A stretch of 64,000 nt of DNA from Bradyrhizobium sp. PSBB068 (lineage in GTDB: Bacteria > Pseudomonadota > Alphaproteobacteria > Rhizobiales > Xanthobacteraceae). The translations under genes and the position numbers were made by a program. Within the stretch, counting starts at the first letter, position 1. Each line of letters opens with the position of its first letter. This document shows, piece after piece, positions 26,390-36,200 of this stretch. The notes beneath the pieces are model-generated. The model had not been told where the DNA came from. It saw only the letters and a program-made list of their open reading frames with translations, and searched no databases. The stretch spans positions 3,968,001 through 4,032,000 of the forward strand of contig CP069300.1 in NCBI GenBank assembly GCA_016839165.1. The letters are read 5' to 3'.

Positions 26390-27877
26390 TCAGATGCCGA
26401 GCTTCGACTTCAAGAGGTCGTTGACCGCCTGCGGGTTCGCCTTGCCGCCCGACGACTTCATCACCTGACCGACGAACCAGCCGACCAGTTGCGGCTTCGC
26501 CTTTGCCTGCTCGACCTTGTCGGGATTGGCCGCGATGATGTCGTCGACCACCTTCTCGATCGCGCCGAGGTCGGTGACCTGCTTCATGCCGCGCGTCTCG
26601 ACGAGTGCGCGCGGATCGCCGCCCTCCTGCCAGACGATCTCGAACAAGCCCTTGGCGATCTTGCCGGAAATCGTTCCCTCGCCGATCAGATCGACGATCG
26701 CTGCGAGCTGCTGCGCCGACACCGGCGAGGCCGCGATCGCAACGCTCTCCTTGTTCAGACGGCCGAACAGCTCGTTGATCACCCAGTTGGCGGCGAGCTT
26801 GCCGTCGCGCGCCTTGTCGGCAAGGCCTGCAAGCACCGTCTCGTAGAACTCCGCGCTCTCGCGCTCGGCGACCAGCACGCTTGCGTCATAGGGCGACAGG
26901 CCGAAGCCCGTAACAAAACGGGACCGCTTCTGGTCCGGCAGTTCCGGCAGCTGCGCCTTGAGGTCGTCGACGAAGGCCTGGGTGAACTCGAGCGGCAACA
27001 GATCGGGATCCGGGAAGTAGCGATAGTCGTGCGCCTCTTCCTTGGAACGCATCGAGCGCGTCTCGCCCTTGTTCGGGTCGAACAGCCGGGTTTCCTGGTC
27101 GATCGAGCCGCCATCCTCGATGATCTCGATCTGGCGCCGTGCCTCGTACTCAATCGCCTGGCCGATGAAGTTGATCGAGTTCATGTTCTTGATTTCGCAG
27201 CGGGTGCCGAACGCGGTCTCGCCGTAACGGCGCACCGAGACGTTGACGTCGGCGCGCAGGCTGCCCTTCTCCATGTCGCCGTCGCAGGTGCCGAGGTAGC
27301 GCAGGATCGAGCGCAGCTTGGTGACGTAGGCCTTGGCCTGCTCGGCGTCGCGGATGTCGGGCTTGGAGACGATCTCCATCAGCGCGACACCGCACCGGTT
27401 GAGGTCGACATAGGACATCGTCGGCGACTGATCGTGCAGCAGCTTGCCGGCGTCCTGTTCCAGGTGCAGCCGCTCGATCCCGATGGTGACGCTGCGGCCG
27501 CCGTCGAGCTCGAGCGATACCTCGCCCTCACCCACGATCGGCGACTTGTACTGGCTGATCTGGTAGCCCTGCGGCGAGTCCGGATAGAAATAGTTCTTGC
27601 GGTCGAACACCGAGCGCAAATTGATCTTCGCATTCAGCCCGAGACCGGTGAGCACCGCCTGGCGGACGCACTCCTCGTTGATCACAGGCAGCATGCCCGG
27701 CATCGCGGCATCGACCAGCGAGACATGGGAGTTCGGCTCGCCGCCGAACGCGGTCGATGCGCCGGAGAACAGCTTTGAGTTCGAGGTGACCTGGGCATGG
27801 ACCTCCATGCCGATCACGACCTCCCAATCGCCGGTGGCGCTCTTGATCAGTTTATGCGGGGCGGCAGCTGCGGTCAT
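26390..27877 (-). CDS. gatB: Asp-tRNA(Asn)/Glu-tRNA(Gln) amidotransferase subunit B
   Basis: GatB binds misacylated tRNA and activates the carboxylate with ATP in the GatCAB complex. [20 protein letters not shown] and [18 protein letters not shown] are hallmarks; [20 protein letters not shown] is the kinase-core region, and the C-terminal YqeY-like tail ends [15 protein letters not shown]. The start at 27877 ([13 protein letters not shown]) gives 495 residues, close to the family length; the frame is open up to 27931. It is separated from gatA by the patatin gene and a small gene, all in the same direction. Confidence 0.96.
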   Translation of the reverse strand: MTAAAAPHKLIKSATGDWEVVIGMEVHAQVTSNSKLFSGASTAFGGEPNSHVSLVDAAMPGMLPVINEECVRQAVLTGLGLNAKINLRSVFDRKNYFYPDSPQGYQISQYKSPIVGEGEVSLELDGGRSVTIGIERLHLEQDAGKLLHDQSPTMSYVDLNRCGVALMEIVSKPDIRDAEQAKAYVTKLRSILRYLGTCDGDMEKGSLRADVNVSVRRYGETAFGTRCEIKNMNSINFIGQAIEYEARRQIEIIEDGGSIDQETRLFDPNKGETRSMRSKEEAHDYRYFPDPDLLPLEFTQAFVDDLKAQLPELPDQKRSRFVTGFGLSPYDASVLVAERESAEFYETVLAGLADKARDGKLAANWVINELFGRLNKESVAIAASPVSAQQLAAIVDLIGEGTISGKIAKGLFEIVWQEGGDPRALVETRGMKQVTDLGAIEKVVDDIIAANPDKVEQAKAKPQLVGWFVGQVMKSSGGKANPQAVNDLLKSKLGI

Positions 27878-28007
27878 GGATCTCGGTTTCCGGATAAAAG
27901 TCATATCTGGGATGGATTGGGCTTCGCGCAACCGACCGCGCCAGTCAAGCGGGCTTACTGTCCCCTTTGCGGTCCCTTGAGACCCCGCGCCAGCGCATGA
28001 GTGCGGA

Positions 28008-29423
28008 TCAGAGCCCGCGCCGGAACTGCTGGTAGGCCTTGCTGGCGCGCAGCGCGTCCGCGCCGCCCACGATCAGCTGGTCGACCTGCTCCGGCGGCAG
28101 CGACAGCCGCGTCGCGATGGCGTTCAGGATACCGGCGCGTTCCGGTCCCAGCCGGTCGAAGCCGAGCCGCTCGACATAGATCGTGACGTCGCCGCACTTC
28201 CAGCCGGCGCCGACGCCGAGCCGGCTCCGATCCGCCGCCGACAGGCCGCAGCGCCAGCGCTTCAGCTTGCCCGACCAGTCGCTGGCGAGCGACGTGAAGG
28301 CGGCGTAGCTCGAGCGCACGCTGGCATCGATCGCGGTGTCGGCGGCCGCGGACACCAGCTCGACACCGTTCGGTCCTTCGAGCGTCTGCACGAAATCGCC
28401 GGAGACGCCGCGGCCGGCATCGACCACCAGGAACAGGATGCGCTTCAGCTTGGCCGCCTGTCGCTCGTCGAGCGGCTCGTAAGGACGCTGCGCGGCGAGC
28501 AGACCGATGCTGAGCGCCGACAGCCCGTAATTGTCGACCAGCCCGCCATCGAGCAGCTTGACGTAGCGCATCGAGCCGTCGCGGTAGCGCGCCTGGGCCT
28601 CGGCATAGGACCGCAGCAACGGTTGCGCGTTCGGATCGTTGCGCACCCGATCGTACCAGGGCGGCAGCGGGGCGGCGCAGCCGCCGGGATAGGTTTGCAG
28701 CACGATCGGGGCGAATGCCAGCGGCACCGCGGCAGATGCCGCCACGGCCTCTGCGACACGATAAGAGCGGATGTCGCTGCACAGCGCGTCGAACGAGGTC
28801 TTGCCGAACACGAACGGCGTGCGGTTGTAGATGTCGGACGCGTTGATCCACACCCGCGGCCGGCGATCGTCGGGCAATGCCTCGAACCGCGCACCGTCGA
28901 ACAGGTTCTGGTCGAGCCAGTCGGTGAACTGGCTGTCGTTGACGCCGCCGCCCAGCGCGCGCCCGATATTGCCGAGCGAGATCCTGGTCTTCAGTCCCTC
29001 CTCGGCATTGCGCAGCAGGAAGCGTTCGCGGAAATCGGCGAGCGCCGCGCGCCGCTTCAATCCGAAATAGGCGGCGGTGACCGATCCGCCGGAGACGCCC
29101 GAGACGAAGTCGACGCGGTCGAGCAGCGTCTTGGTGCCGGCGGCGCTGGAGCGCACCCGGTCGAGTTCTTCCAGCACGCCGAACGAGAACGCCGCGGCGC
29201 GCGTGCCGCCGCCGGAGAACGACAGCGCCAGCAGCAGGTCATCTTCGTAAGGTGGAATTTCGCGGGCGCTGCTGTTGTCGGCGAGCGCGGCACCGAGCGG
29301 CACATTGCCGGGCAGATTATAGACGGAAGCGCAGCCGGCAAGGCCCGCTGCCACCACGGCCACCAGCAGTGCTGACAGCCATCCCCCTATGCCCGACCCA
29401 CGCACGAATACTCTCTTTGCCAC
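28008..29423 (-). CDS. Patatin-like phospholipase, predicted lipoprotein
   Basis: A 471-residue esterase. The N-terminus has a membrane segment and a lipobox LAGC (Cys31), so an outer or inner membrane lipoprotein is predicted. The oxyanion-hole motif [13 protein letters not shown] (about 70-82), the nucleophile GVSGGS (Ser111) and the dyad Asp in [11 protein letters not shown] are all present, so it should be active. Substrates of the family are phospholipids and other lipids. It lies inside the gat cluster between gatA and gatB. Host-directed activity cannot be inferred from the sequence. Confidence 0.92.
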   Translation of the reverse strand: MAKRVFVRGSGIGGWLSALLVAVVAAGLAGCASVYNLPGNVPLGAALADNSSAREIPPYEDDLLLALSFSGGGTRAAAFSFGVLEELDRVRSSAAGTKTLLDRVDFVSGVSGGSVTAAYFGLKRRAALADFRERFLLRNAEEGLKTRISLGNIGRALGGGVNDSQFTDWLDQNLFDGARFEALPDDRRPRVWINASDIYNRTPFVFGKTSFDALCSDIRSYRVAEAVAASAAVPLAFAPIVLQTYPGGCAAPLPPWYDRVRNDPNAQPLLRSYAEAQARYRDGSMRYVKLLDGGLVDNYGLSALSIGLLAAQRPYEPLDERQAAKLKRILFLVVDAGRGVSGDFVQTLEGPNGVELVSAAADTAIDASVRSSYAAFTSLASDWSGKLKRWRCGLSAADRSRLGVGAGWKCGDVTIYVERLGFDRLGPERAGILNAIATRLSLPPEQVDQLIVGGADALRASKAYQQFRRGL

Positions 29424-29535
29424 TGGCCCCCGCCCCGTTCCACCAGCCTATCACGGCCAATCTGGGCGGCGGCATGGCGGCCGAAACACGGTTAATGCTC
29501 GCGGTGCCAAGACACCAACGTCCGGCACCAGTACG

Positions 29536-29817
29536 TCAGGCCAGAAGCGCGGAAACAATCCGCTCCCACTCGGCCTCGAGCGCGTCCTTTGCGACCGGCT
29601 GGCCGGCCCGGCGATACCAGTAGCCGGCATTGCCGAGATCGCCCTCGACGCGATGCAGATGGGCATGCACCCAGGCCGAGTTGGCGTCGCTCTCATTCAT
29701 CACGATGCGGTGCGCCTGGTCCCAATCGCCCTTCTTTGCCCACCACAATGCGGCGAGCGGCGGCGGCAACGCCGCGTCAGGCGCAGCGTCAGCGAGAGTG
29801 GCGCGAAAATCCGCCAT
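29536..29817 (-). CDS. conserved-looking 93-residue protein, unknown function
   Basis: Sequence MADFRATLADAAPDAALPPP, then LAALWWAKKGDWDQAHRIVM and AHLHRVEGDLGNAGYWYRRA. The WWAKKGDWDQAH and YWYRRAG helices look like a degenerate TPR-like unit. It starts three bases downstream of the gatA stop, so it is clearly cotranscribed. No function is known to me. Confidence 0.8.
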   Translation of the reverse strand: MADFRATLADAAPDAALPPPLAALWWAKKGDWDQAHRIVMNESDANSAWVHAHLHRVEGDLGNAGYWYRRAGQPVAKDALEAEWERIVSALLA

Positions 29818-29820
29818 TGC

Positions 29821-31296
29821 TCACCACCATTTGGGCGCCGTGAAGCGGCCGGCCGCCTGCTCGATCACCTCGCCGAGCGAGAACAACGTCTCCTCGTCGA
29901 ACGGACGGCCAATCAGTTGCAGGCCGAGCGGCAGACCCTGGCTGTCCTTGCCCGCGGGCACGGCGATGCCCGGCAGGCCCGCCATGTTCACGGTCACCGT
30001 GAAGATGTCGTTGAGATACATCTCAACGGGATCGGCGCCGCCCTTCTCGCCGATGCCGAACGCCGCCGACGGCGTCGCCGGCGTCAGGATCGCGTTCACG
30101 CCCTTGGCGAAGCAGTCCTCGAAATCCTTCTTGATCAGCGTCCGCACCTTCTGCGCGCGCAGATAATAGGCATCGTAATAGCCGGCCGAGAGCACGTAGG
30201 TGCCGATCAGCACGCGGCGGCGGACCTCGTCGCCAAAGCCGTCGGCGCGGGTGTTCTCGTACATCTCGATGATGTTCTTGCCGGGATCGCGCAGTCCGTA
30301 GCGCACGCCGTCATAGCGCGCGAGGTTCGACGAGGCTTCCGCCGGCGCCACGATGTAGTAGGCCGGCAGCGCGTATTTGGTGTGCGGCAGCGACACCTCG
30401 ACGAGCTCGGCGCCTGCGGCCTTCAGCCATTGCGCGCCCTCGCTCCAGAGCTTTTCGATCTCGGCCGGCATGCCGTCGAGGCGATACTCTTTGGGAATAC
30501 CGATCTTCATGCCCTTCACGGACTTGCCGATCGCGGCCTCGTAGTCCGGCACGGCGATGTCGACCGACGTGGTGTCCTTCGGATCGTGCCCGGCCATCGA
30601 GCGCATCAGGATCGCGGCGTCGCGCGTCGTGCGCGCGATCGGGCCGGCCTGGTCGAGCGAGGACGCGAACGCCACGATGCCCCAGCGCGAGCAGCGGCCG
30701 TAGGTCGGCTTGATGCCGACGGTCGCGGTGAACGCCGCAGGCTGGCGGATCGAGCCGCCGGTGTCGGTCGCCGTCGCGCCCATGCAGAGCAGCGCCGCCA
30801 CCGCGGAGGCCGAACCGCCGGACGAACCGCCCGGCACCAGCGTGGTGTTGCTGCCCTCGCGTCGCCACGGATTGGTGACCGGGCCGAAATGCGACGTCTC
30901 GTTCGACGAGCCCATCGCGAACTCGTCATTGTTGAGCTTGCCGAGCAGCACCGCACCGTCGCGCCACAGCTGCGAGGTCACTGTCGACTCGTAGGGCGGG
31001 ATGAAATTGCCGAGGATCTTCGAGCACGCCGTGGTCCTGATATCGCGGGTCGCGAACAGGTCCTTGATGCCGAGCGGAATGCCGGCCAGCGGTCCGCCCT
31101 CGCCCTTGGCGATCTTCTCGTCGGCGGCCTTCGCCATCTCGCGGGCACGGTCAGGTGTTTCGAGCACATAGGCATTGAGCACCCGCGCGGCCTCGATGGC
31201 GGCGAGATGCGCATCGGTCAGCTCAGCGGCGGTGAAAGACTTGCTCGCCAGGCCCTCGCGGGCCTCGGCGATCGTCAGCGATGTCAAATCGGTCAT
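29821..31296 (-). CDS. gatA: Asp-tRNA(Asn)/Glu-tRNA(Gln) amidotransferase subunit A
   Basis: The amidase subunit that releases ammonia from glutamine for transamidation. The amidase signature is [20 protein letters not shown] with the catalytic Ser-cis-Ser-Lys set ([10 protein letters not shown] for the Lys, GGSIRQPA for the nucleophile Ser). Length 491 residues is normal. The start overlaps the stop of the 80-residue gene at 31293 by 4 bp (ATGA). A separate amidase at 44477 is more divergent and lacks the gat context. Confidence 0.96.
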   Translation of the reverse strand: MTDLTSLTIAEAREGLASKSFTAAELTDAHLAAIEAARVLNAYVLETPDRAREMAKAADEKIAKGEGGPLAGIPLGIKDLFATRDIRTTACSKILGNFIPPYESTVTSQLWRDGAVLLGKLNNDEFAMGSSNETSHFGPVTNPWRREGSNTTLVPGGSSGGSASAVAALLCMGATATDTGGSIRQPAAFTATVGIKPTYGRCSRWGIVAFASSLDQAGPIARTTRDAAILMRSMAGHDPKDTTSVDIAVPDYEAAIGKSVKGMKIGIPKEYRLDGMPAEIEKLWSEGAQWLKAAGAELVEVSLPHTKYALPAYYIVAPAEASSNLARYDGVRYGLRDPGKNIIEMYENTRADGFGDEVRRRVLIGTYVLSAGYYDAYYLRAQKVRTLIKKDFEDCFAKGVNAILTPATPSAAFGIGEKGGADPVEMYLNDIFTVTVNMAGLPGIAVPAGKDSQGLPLGLQLIGRPFDEETLFSLGEVIEQAAGRFTAPKWW

Positions 31297-31535
31297 TTAT
31301 TGATCGGGCTGCAGAAGAACGGAGACAGGGTCTTGTCGTTGGCGGGGTCGTCCTGGCGCGCCCGGTTGTTGGCATTTTCCTTGGCGCGGGCAGCGTCAAG
31401 CGCCTCGAGATGGTCGAGGACGGCGTCCATCGCCGCGTTGGGATCGGCGACCTTCCCCTTGCGCTCCATCGCATCGAGGAAGTCCATGTAGGCCTTGTAG
31501 GCCTTCTCATCGTCGCAGAGCAGACACATCGCCAT
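31293..31535 (-). CDS. 80-residue protein with N-terminal CxxC, between gatC and gatA
   Basis: [20 protein letters not shown], then a helical [20 protein letters not shown] region and C-terminal FFCSPINK. The CxxC at residues 4-7 and a third Cys near the end could bind a metal. It starts 18 bases after the gatC stop and overlaps the gatA start by 4 bp, so it is translationally coupled to gatA. I recognise no family. Its position inside gatCA suggests a link to the amidotransferase or simple operon insertion. Confidence 0.8.
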   Translation of the reverse strand: MAMCLLCDDEKAYKAYMDFLDAMERKGKVADPNAAMDAVLDHLEALDAARAKENANNRARQDDPANDKTLSPFFCSPINK

Positions 31536-31553
31536 CGTCCCAGAACAGAGAAA

Positions 31554-31841
31554 CTACTCGACCACCTTCGGCACCAGGAAGAAGTCGTTCGCGGTGTCGG
31601 GCGCATTGCGGACGATGATATCGGCAATCTCGCCGTCATTGACCACGTCGGCGCGCTTCTTCATCTCCATCGGCGTCACCGAGGTCATCGGCTCGACGCC
31701 CTCGATATTCACCTCCGACAGCTGCTCGACAAAGGCCAGCATCGCGTTCAGTTCGCCCTGGAGATGGGGAACCTCGGCGTCGCTGACCGCGATCCGCGCC
31801 AGATGCGCGATGCGGCGGACGGTCGTGGCATCTACGGACAT
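31554..31841 (-). CDS. gatC: Asp-tRNA(Asn)/Glu-tRNA(Gln) amidotransferase subunit C
   Basis: The small subunit that clasps GatA and Gat[21 protein letters not shown] and [20 protein letters not shown] with [18 protein letters not shown] are diagnostic. The ATG at 31841 gives 95 residues, the usual size; the frame continues upstream to 31988 without GatC similarity. It heads the cluster gatC, 80-aa gene, gatA, 93-aa gene, patatin, gatB. Confidence 0.95.
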   Translation of the reverse strand: MSVDATTVRRIAHLARIAVSDAEVPHLQGELNAMLAFVEQLSEVNIEGVEPMTSVTPMEMKKRADVVNDGEIADIIVRNAPDTANDFFLVPKVVE

Positions 31842-32075
31842 TATATAGGGCCTCGGGTGGTCAGGCTGAAAGGTCAGCCTGCCGTATAGCAGAGGCCGGT
31901 TTTGCGCCGCAACCGCGCCAATCCGGCCCCCCGGGGCTTGGACGCTCCGCCGGCCCCCGGTGCGAGACATTGCGGCTGCGAAACCCACGACGAAACCACT
32001 TCCCGCCCGCCACGAAGTCGTCCGGAAACATTGCCGGCGCCTACTCCGTTCAAACAGAAAAGTTCGGAGCGCGTC

Positions 32076-32183
32076 ATGTCAATGCTCGAAAGCCGCCCCC
32101 GGTCCGACGGCTGGGACCCTGCTCTGTGGTCGATCGGCACAGTGCTGGGGATCGCAATCGTTTACGTGGCCTGCCTGGTCTGA
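32076..32183 (+). CDS. 35-residue single-pass membrane peptide
   Basis: Reads [20 protein letters not shown] followed by [15 protein letters not shown]. The last 18 residues form one hydrophobic helix. GGAG lies six bases before the ATG. It is divergent from gatC and followed 12 bp later by another short gene in the same direction. Function unknown; the short length keeps confidence moderate. Confidence 0.5.
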   Translation: MSMLESRPRSDGWDPALWSIGTVLGIAIVYVACLV

Positions 32184-32195
32184 GCGAGGCGAGCG

Positions 32196-32372
32196 ATGGC
32201 CATGTCCCAGGCAAGGGCCTTGCAGGAAAAGGCCGAGATGTTCGAGCGCCGCGCCGAAAGCGCCGCGGACCCGATCTCGCGGCAGCATTACAAGGAAATG
32301 GCCGCGCATTACCGCAGGCTCGCGACCGAGCACCTTGAAATTATCCGGGACGAGCCCGCGCGTCAGGCCTGA
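32196..32372 (+). CDS. 58-residue helical protein, unknown function
   Basis: MAMSQARALQEKAEMFERRA then a run of amphipathic helix (REMA-like: ISRQHYKEMAAHYRRLATEH) ending EPARQA. It is probably a coiled or paired helix. It starts 12 bp after the 35-residue gene and overlaps the stop of the nitronate monooxygenase gene by 10 bp in convergent orientation. I recall similar short proteins in Bradyrhizobium, but no function. Confidence 0.6.
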   Translation: MAMSQARALQEKAEMFERRAESAADPISRQHYKEMAAHYRRLATEHLEIIRDEPARQA

Positions 32373-33442
32373 GACAGCGCCCCCATCCGCGCCAGCGCCG
32401 CGCCGGCGAGTGCGCGGGTCAGCTCGGCGGCCGGCATCTCCTTGCCCATCCGCACCGCCTGCCCGGCCCACAGATTGGTGAAATCGACCTTGCCCTGCTT
32501 TTCGGCAGCTGCCTTCAACGGCCCGAGGGCGGTGGCCGCGTGCGGGAACGCCGGCGCGTCAGGCGAGATCGGGCCGACCTCGCGCATCACACGGTTGGCG
32601 ACGCCGCGCGCCGGACGGCCGGTCATCACATTGGTGATGACGGTCGATTCATCGCTGGCCTGCGCCAGCGCGACACGGCCCTGCGCGCTCACCTTGGATT
32701 CCGGGCAACGCAGATAGGCCGTGCCGACCTGCACGGCCGAGGCACCGAGCGCGAAGGCCGCCGCGATGCCGCGCCCGTCGGCGATGCCGCCCGCCGCGAC
32801 GACCGGCACCTTCACCGCATCCACCACCTGCGGCAGCAGCGAGAAAGTGCCCGGCTGCTCGGCGATATCATCGGTCAGGAACATGGCGCGATGGCCGCCG
32901 GCGTCGGCGCCCTGCGCGATGACCACGTCGGCGCCGTTCTCCTCGAGCCAGATCGCCTCCTTCACGGTCGTCGCCGACGACATCACGATGGCGCCCGTCC
33001 CCTTCACCCGTTGCAACAGTTTTGGCTCAGGCAGGCCGAAATGGAAGCTGACGACCTCGGGCTTCAGCTCCTCGACCACGGCGCAGAACGCCGCATCGAA
33101 CGGCGCGCGGTTCGCCGCGTTGATCGGTGCGTTGGGATCGAGGCCGTGCTCGCGGTAGTAAGGCGCGAGCCGCTGCCGCCATTGTGCCTCGCGCGCCGGA
33201 TCGGCATCGACCGCCTTGTGGCAGAAGAAATTGAGGTTGATCGGCGCAGACACGCGCTGGCGGATGATGTTGACCTGCTCTCGCGCCTTCTCGGCCGACA
33301 ACATCGCGCATGGCAGCGAGCCGAGCCCGCCGCCCTGCGCCACCGCGATCACCAGGTCGGCATCCATCACGCCGGCCATCGGCGCCAGCACGATCGGGAA
33401 TTCGGTCTTGAAGCGATCGATCAATCGACGGTCCGGCCACAT
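32363..33442 (-). CDS. Nitronate monooxygenase-like flavoprotein (copy 1)
   Basis: A 359-residue TIM-barrel FMN enzyme of the 2-nitropropane dioxygenase/NMO family. FPIVLAPMAGVMDADLVIAV, VVIAQGADAGGHRAMF (with the family His) and VPVVAAGGIADGRGIAAAFA are hallmarks. The start at 33442 (MWPDRRLIDRFKTE) is chosen because upstream residues come from the repeat at 33474. It may detoxify nitronates such as propionate 3-nitronate. A second paralogue lies next door at 33606. Substrate is not readable. Confidence 0.92.
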   Translation of the reverse strand: MWPDRRLIDRFKTEFPIVLAPMAGVMDADLVIAVAQGGGLGSLPCAMLSAEKAREQVNIIRQRVSAPINLNFFCHKAVDADPAREAQWRQRLAPYYREHGLDPNAPINAANRAPFDAAFCAVVEELKPEVVSFHFGLPEPKLLQRVKGTGAIVMSSATTVKEAIWLEENGADVVIAQGADAGGHRAMFLTDDIAEQPGTFSLLPQVVDAVKVPVVAAGGIADGRGIAAAFALGASAVQVGTAYLRCPESKVSAQGRVALAQASDESTVITNVMTGRPARGVANRVMREVGPISPDAPAFPHAATALGPLKAAAEKQGKVDFTNLWAGQAVRMGKEMPAAELTRALAGAALARMGALSQA

Positions 33443-33473
33443 GGTGTGTCTCTTTCCTGGCTTGCTCGGAATT

Positions 33474-33667
33474 ACCCTCTCCCCTTGTGGGAGAGGGTGA
33501 CTTCGATGCGGAAGCATCGAAGTCGGGTGAGGGGTTCCTCTCCGCAGATACAGACCCCTCATCCGGTGCGGATTGCACATAGCCGATGCCACGCATCGGC
33601 GTTCTCTACTCATATACGGCGGCCGGAGGCCGCCTATGACCACCTTCTCCCACAAGGGGAGAAGGTG
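33474..33667. repeat. palindromic repeat element with several perfect hairpins
   Basis: A 194-bp element between the two NMO genes. Hairpins: ACCCTCTCCC/GGGAGAGGGT; GACTTCGATGC/GCATCGAAGTC around GGAA; CCGATGC/GCATCGG; and at the other end CACCTTCTCCC/GGGAGAAGGTG. The two outer hairpins are imperfect copies of each other in opposite orientation, so the whole unit is also an inverted repeat. Typical of rhizobial intergenic mosaic elements. Confidence 0.85.
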
Positions 33668-34631
33668 AAAAGTTGCGCCGGCCCTGCAGCGACTGCTCGG
33701 CTTCGGCGACGATGCGGCCGACGATCTCGGCCGCGGGAACGATATCATGGATCAGGCCGACGGACTCGCCGGCAAACACTGCGGCAATGTCGAAATTGCC
33801 CGCGCTCCGCGCCGCGGCATATTCCACAGCGATCTCGTCCACCCGCTGCATCAGCTCGATCTCGTGGCCGGACCAGCGCCGCAGGTGATCGTTGGCAAGC
33901 GAGCGCGCCGTGAACGGCGCCGGCCAGATCAGCTTGCGCGACCAGTCCATCACGACGCCGCGCACCGTCTCGCCGCTCTTGGCCGCACGGATCAACTGCT
34001 TCGCCCGCTCGGGCGCGTCGGCCTCGACGCTGGCATAGAAGCGCGTGCCCATCAGCACGCCGGACGCGCCGAGCATCATCATCGCGGCGACACCGCGGCC
34101 ATCAGCGATGCCGCCGGCTGCGACCACAGGCACACGTCCTGCCGCGAAATCGATGATCGCAGGCACGATGTCGAGCGTGGTGCGCGACGCGCCGTGACCA
34201 CCCGCCTCCGTTCCCTGCGCAATCAGGATGTCGGCGCCGCAATCGAGCGCCGCTTGCGCCATCTCCTCATTCTGCACCTGGCAGATCAGAAGCGCGCCGG
34301 CGGCTTTGATATCAGGCGCGAACGGCGCGGGATCGCCGAACGACAGCATCACCGCGCGCGGCCGCGCCTCCAGCGCGATGTCCATCAGTTCGGGTTGCTT
34401 GGCGAGACTCCAGGTGATGAAGCCGATGCCGAACGGACGGCGAAATCCCCTGAGCGCCGCGGTCTCCGCCTCGAGCCAGGCCTTCTCACCATAGCCGCCG
34501 CCCAGAATGCCGAAGCCGCCAGCCTCGCTCACCGCCTTCACCAGCCGGCTGCCCGTGATCATCGCCATCGGCGCCGCCAGGATCGGATGTTCGGTGCCCA
34601 GACGCGCCGTCAATTCGGTGCCGATCGGCAT
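33606..34631 (-). CDS. Nitronate monooxygenase-like flavoprotein (copy 2), C-terminus extended by repeat
   Basis: A 341-residue NMO-family protein: LGTEHPILAAPMAMITGSRL, ILIAQGTEAGGHGASRTTLD and VPVVAAGGIADGRGVAAMMM. The ATG at 34631 is chosen; the frame is open further upstream without similarity. The last 20 or so residues, including SPLVGEGG, and the stop codon are read from the palindromic element ending at 33667. The LysR at 34750 is divergent, 118 bp away, and probably regulates it. Substrate unknown. Confidence 0.9.
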   Translation of the reverse strand: MPIGTELTARLGTEHPILAAPMAMITGSRLVKAVSEAGGFGILGGGYGEKAWLEAETAALRGFRRPFGIGFITWSLAKQPELMDIALEARPRAVMLSFGDPAPFAPDIKAAGALLICQVQNEEMAQAALDCGADILIAQGTEAGGHGASRTTLDIVPAIIDFAAGRVPVVAAGGIADGRGVAAMMMLGASGVLMGTRFYASVEADAPERAKQLIRAAKSGETVRGVVMDWSRKLIWPAPFTARSLANDHLRRWSGHEIELMQRVDEIAVEYAAARSAGNFDIAAVFAGESVGLIHDIVPAAEIVGRIVAEAEQSLQGRRNFSPSPLVGEGGHRRPPAAVYE

Positions 34632-34749
34632 GCGCTTGCTCCCTGTTCTGGACTTGCTGTTCTGGACTCCAAGCCTAAGCGGGCCTAACATTCTGCGAAA
34701 ATGAATACTAGAGAACGCTGCCATCTCTAAATTGAAACGGTGGTCCCAG

Positions 34750-35640
34750 ATGGAATTGACCGACCTGCTCACCTTTTCCACGGTCGCCCGGCTCGGCGGC
34801 ATCACCCGGGCCGCCGAAGAGCTGAATACCGTGCAGTCCAACGTCACCCAGCGCATCAAGGCGCTGGAGGCCGAGATCGGCACCGCGCTGTTCGAGCGGC
34901 ACAGCCGCGGCATGTCGCTGACCGGCGCCGGCCGCCGCCTGCTGCCGTATGCGCAGCGCATGGCGGCGCTGTCGCGCGAAGCCGTGCTCGCCGCGCGCGA
35001 CGACGGCGAGCCGAAGGGGCCGCTGTCGATCGGCTCGATGGAGACCACCGCTGCGGTGCGGCTGCCGACGTTGCTTGCCGAGTTTCACCGCCGCTATCCG
35101 GCGGTGCGCCTGACCTTGCGCACCGCGCCGAGCGCCGATCTCGTCGCCGCCGTACTCGACGGCTCGCTCGATGGCGCCTTCGTCGCCGGTCCGATCGAGC
35201 ATGCCGAGCTGTCCGCGACATCGGCCTTCACCGAGGAACTGGTGCTCGTCACCGCGCAGCGCTGGAAGTCGCTCGCCGCCTTGCGCGCCGGCACACCGGA
35301 ATCGGGCCCCACCGCGCTGGTGTTCCGCACCGGCTGCACCTATCGGCAGCGCCTCGAACAGGTGTTCACCGAGTTCGGCTGGCCGTCGGCCGCGCGCTTC
35401 GAACTCGGCACGCTCGACGGCATGGTCGGCTGCGTCGCCGCCGACATGGGCGTGACGCTGTTGCCGCGCGCGGTCGTCGAGCGTGACCACGTCCAGCGCG
35501 ACATCAATATCCACAAGCTCAATCCGAAGCATGCGCAGGTCGAGACGCTGTTCATCCAGCGCCGCACCGCACACCAGTACAGTCCGTTGCAGGGCCTCGT
35601 CGCGTGCCTCGGTGGCGACGATCGGGTGATCGCTGCCTGA
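34750..35640 (+). CDS. LysR-family regulator
   Basis: A 296-residue LTTR from ATG 34750 (a TTG at 34732 would add six residues). The wHTH is MELTDLLTFSTVARLGGITR with AAEELNTVQSNVTQRIKALE; the effector domain starts near PLSIGSMETTAAVRLP and resembles CysB/AlsR-type putative sensors. It is divergent from NMO copy 2, so it likely controls that gene. Ligand unknown. Confidence 0.92.
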   Translation: MELTDLLTFSTVARLGGITRAAEELNTVQSNVTQRIKALEAEIGTALFERHSRGMSLTGAGRRLLPYAQRMAALSREAVLAARDDGEPKGPLSIGSMETTAAVRLPTLLAEFHRRYPAVRLTLRTAPSADLVAAVLDGSLDGAFVAGPIEHAELSATSAFTEELVLVTAQRWKSLAALRAGTPESGPTALVFRTGCTYRQRLEQVFTEFGWPSAARFELGTLDGMVGCVAADMGVTLLPRAVVERDHVQRDINIHKLNPKHAQVETLFIQRRTAHQYSPLQGLVACLGGDDRVIAA

Positions 35641-35715
35641 TCGGCGTTTTCGCATGGAGGCCCGCCCGACGCCGGGCTTTGCCTCGGCGCGCGGCTGCGT
35701 GCTAAGCGCTGGTCC

Positions 35716-36198
35716 ATGCCTGCCCCCATCCTTCCCCTGATCGAAGCTGCGCCGCACTGGCCCGACCGCGGCGCGCTGGTCGGCCTCGACCTCGGCACCA
35801 AGACGATCGGCGTTGCCGTCTCCGATCCGGACCGGCGGCTCGCGACCGGTGTCCAGACCATCCAGCGCAAGCAGTTCAAGGTCGACGCGGCGCGGCTGCT
35901 CGCGATCGCAGCCGAGCGCAACGCGGTCGGTTTCGTGCTGGGCCTGCCGATCAACATGGACGGCAGCGAAGGCCCGCGCGCGCAATCGACCCGGGCCTTT
36001 GCCCGCAACCTCTCAAACCTCACCGCGCTGGCGATCGGGCTGTGGGACGAGCGGCTCTCGACCGCGGCGGTCGAGCGCGAGCTGATCGGGATGGATGTCA
36101 GCCGCGCCCGCCGCGCCGAGGTGATCGACGAGCACGCCGCGATCTTCATCCTGCAGGGCGCGCTCGACCGGCTCGCAAAGCTGCGCGGGGACCGCTGA
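35716..36198 (+). CDS. ruvX: Putative pre-16S rRNA nuclease / Holliday junction resolvase-like YqgF
   Basis: A 160-residue RNase H-fold protein. GLDLGTKTIGVAVSDPDRRL holds the first catalytic Asp; VLGLPINMDGSEGPRAQ and IGLWDERLSTAAVER hold the further acidic residues; the C-terminus has VIDEHAAIFILQGALD. YqgF processes the 16S rRNA 5' end in Escherichia coli. Two bases separate it from the AEC gene, so they are cotranscribed. Confidence 0.95.
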   Translation: MPAPILPLIEAAPHWPDRGALVGLDLGTKTIGVAVSDPDRRLATGVQTIQRKQFKVDAARLLAIAAERNAVGFVLGLPINMDGSEGPRAQSTRAFARNLSNLTALAIGLWDERLSTAAVERELIGMDVSRARRAEVIDEHAAIFILQGALDRLAKLRGDR

Positions 36199-36200
36199 CC

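Noticed and set aside
33474..33667. CRISPR array or transposon end
   Set aside because: The repeats are inverted hairpins without regular spacers, and there is no transposase or target-site duplication that I can see.
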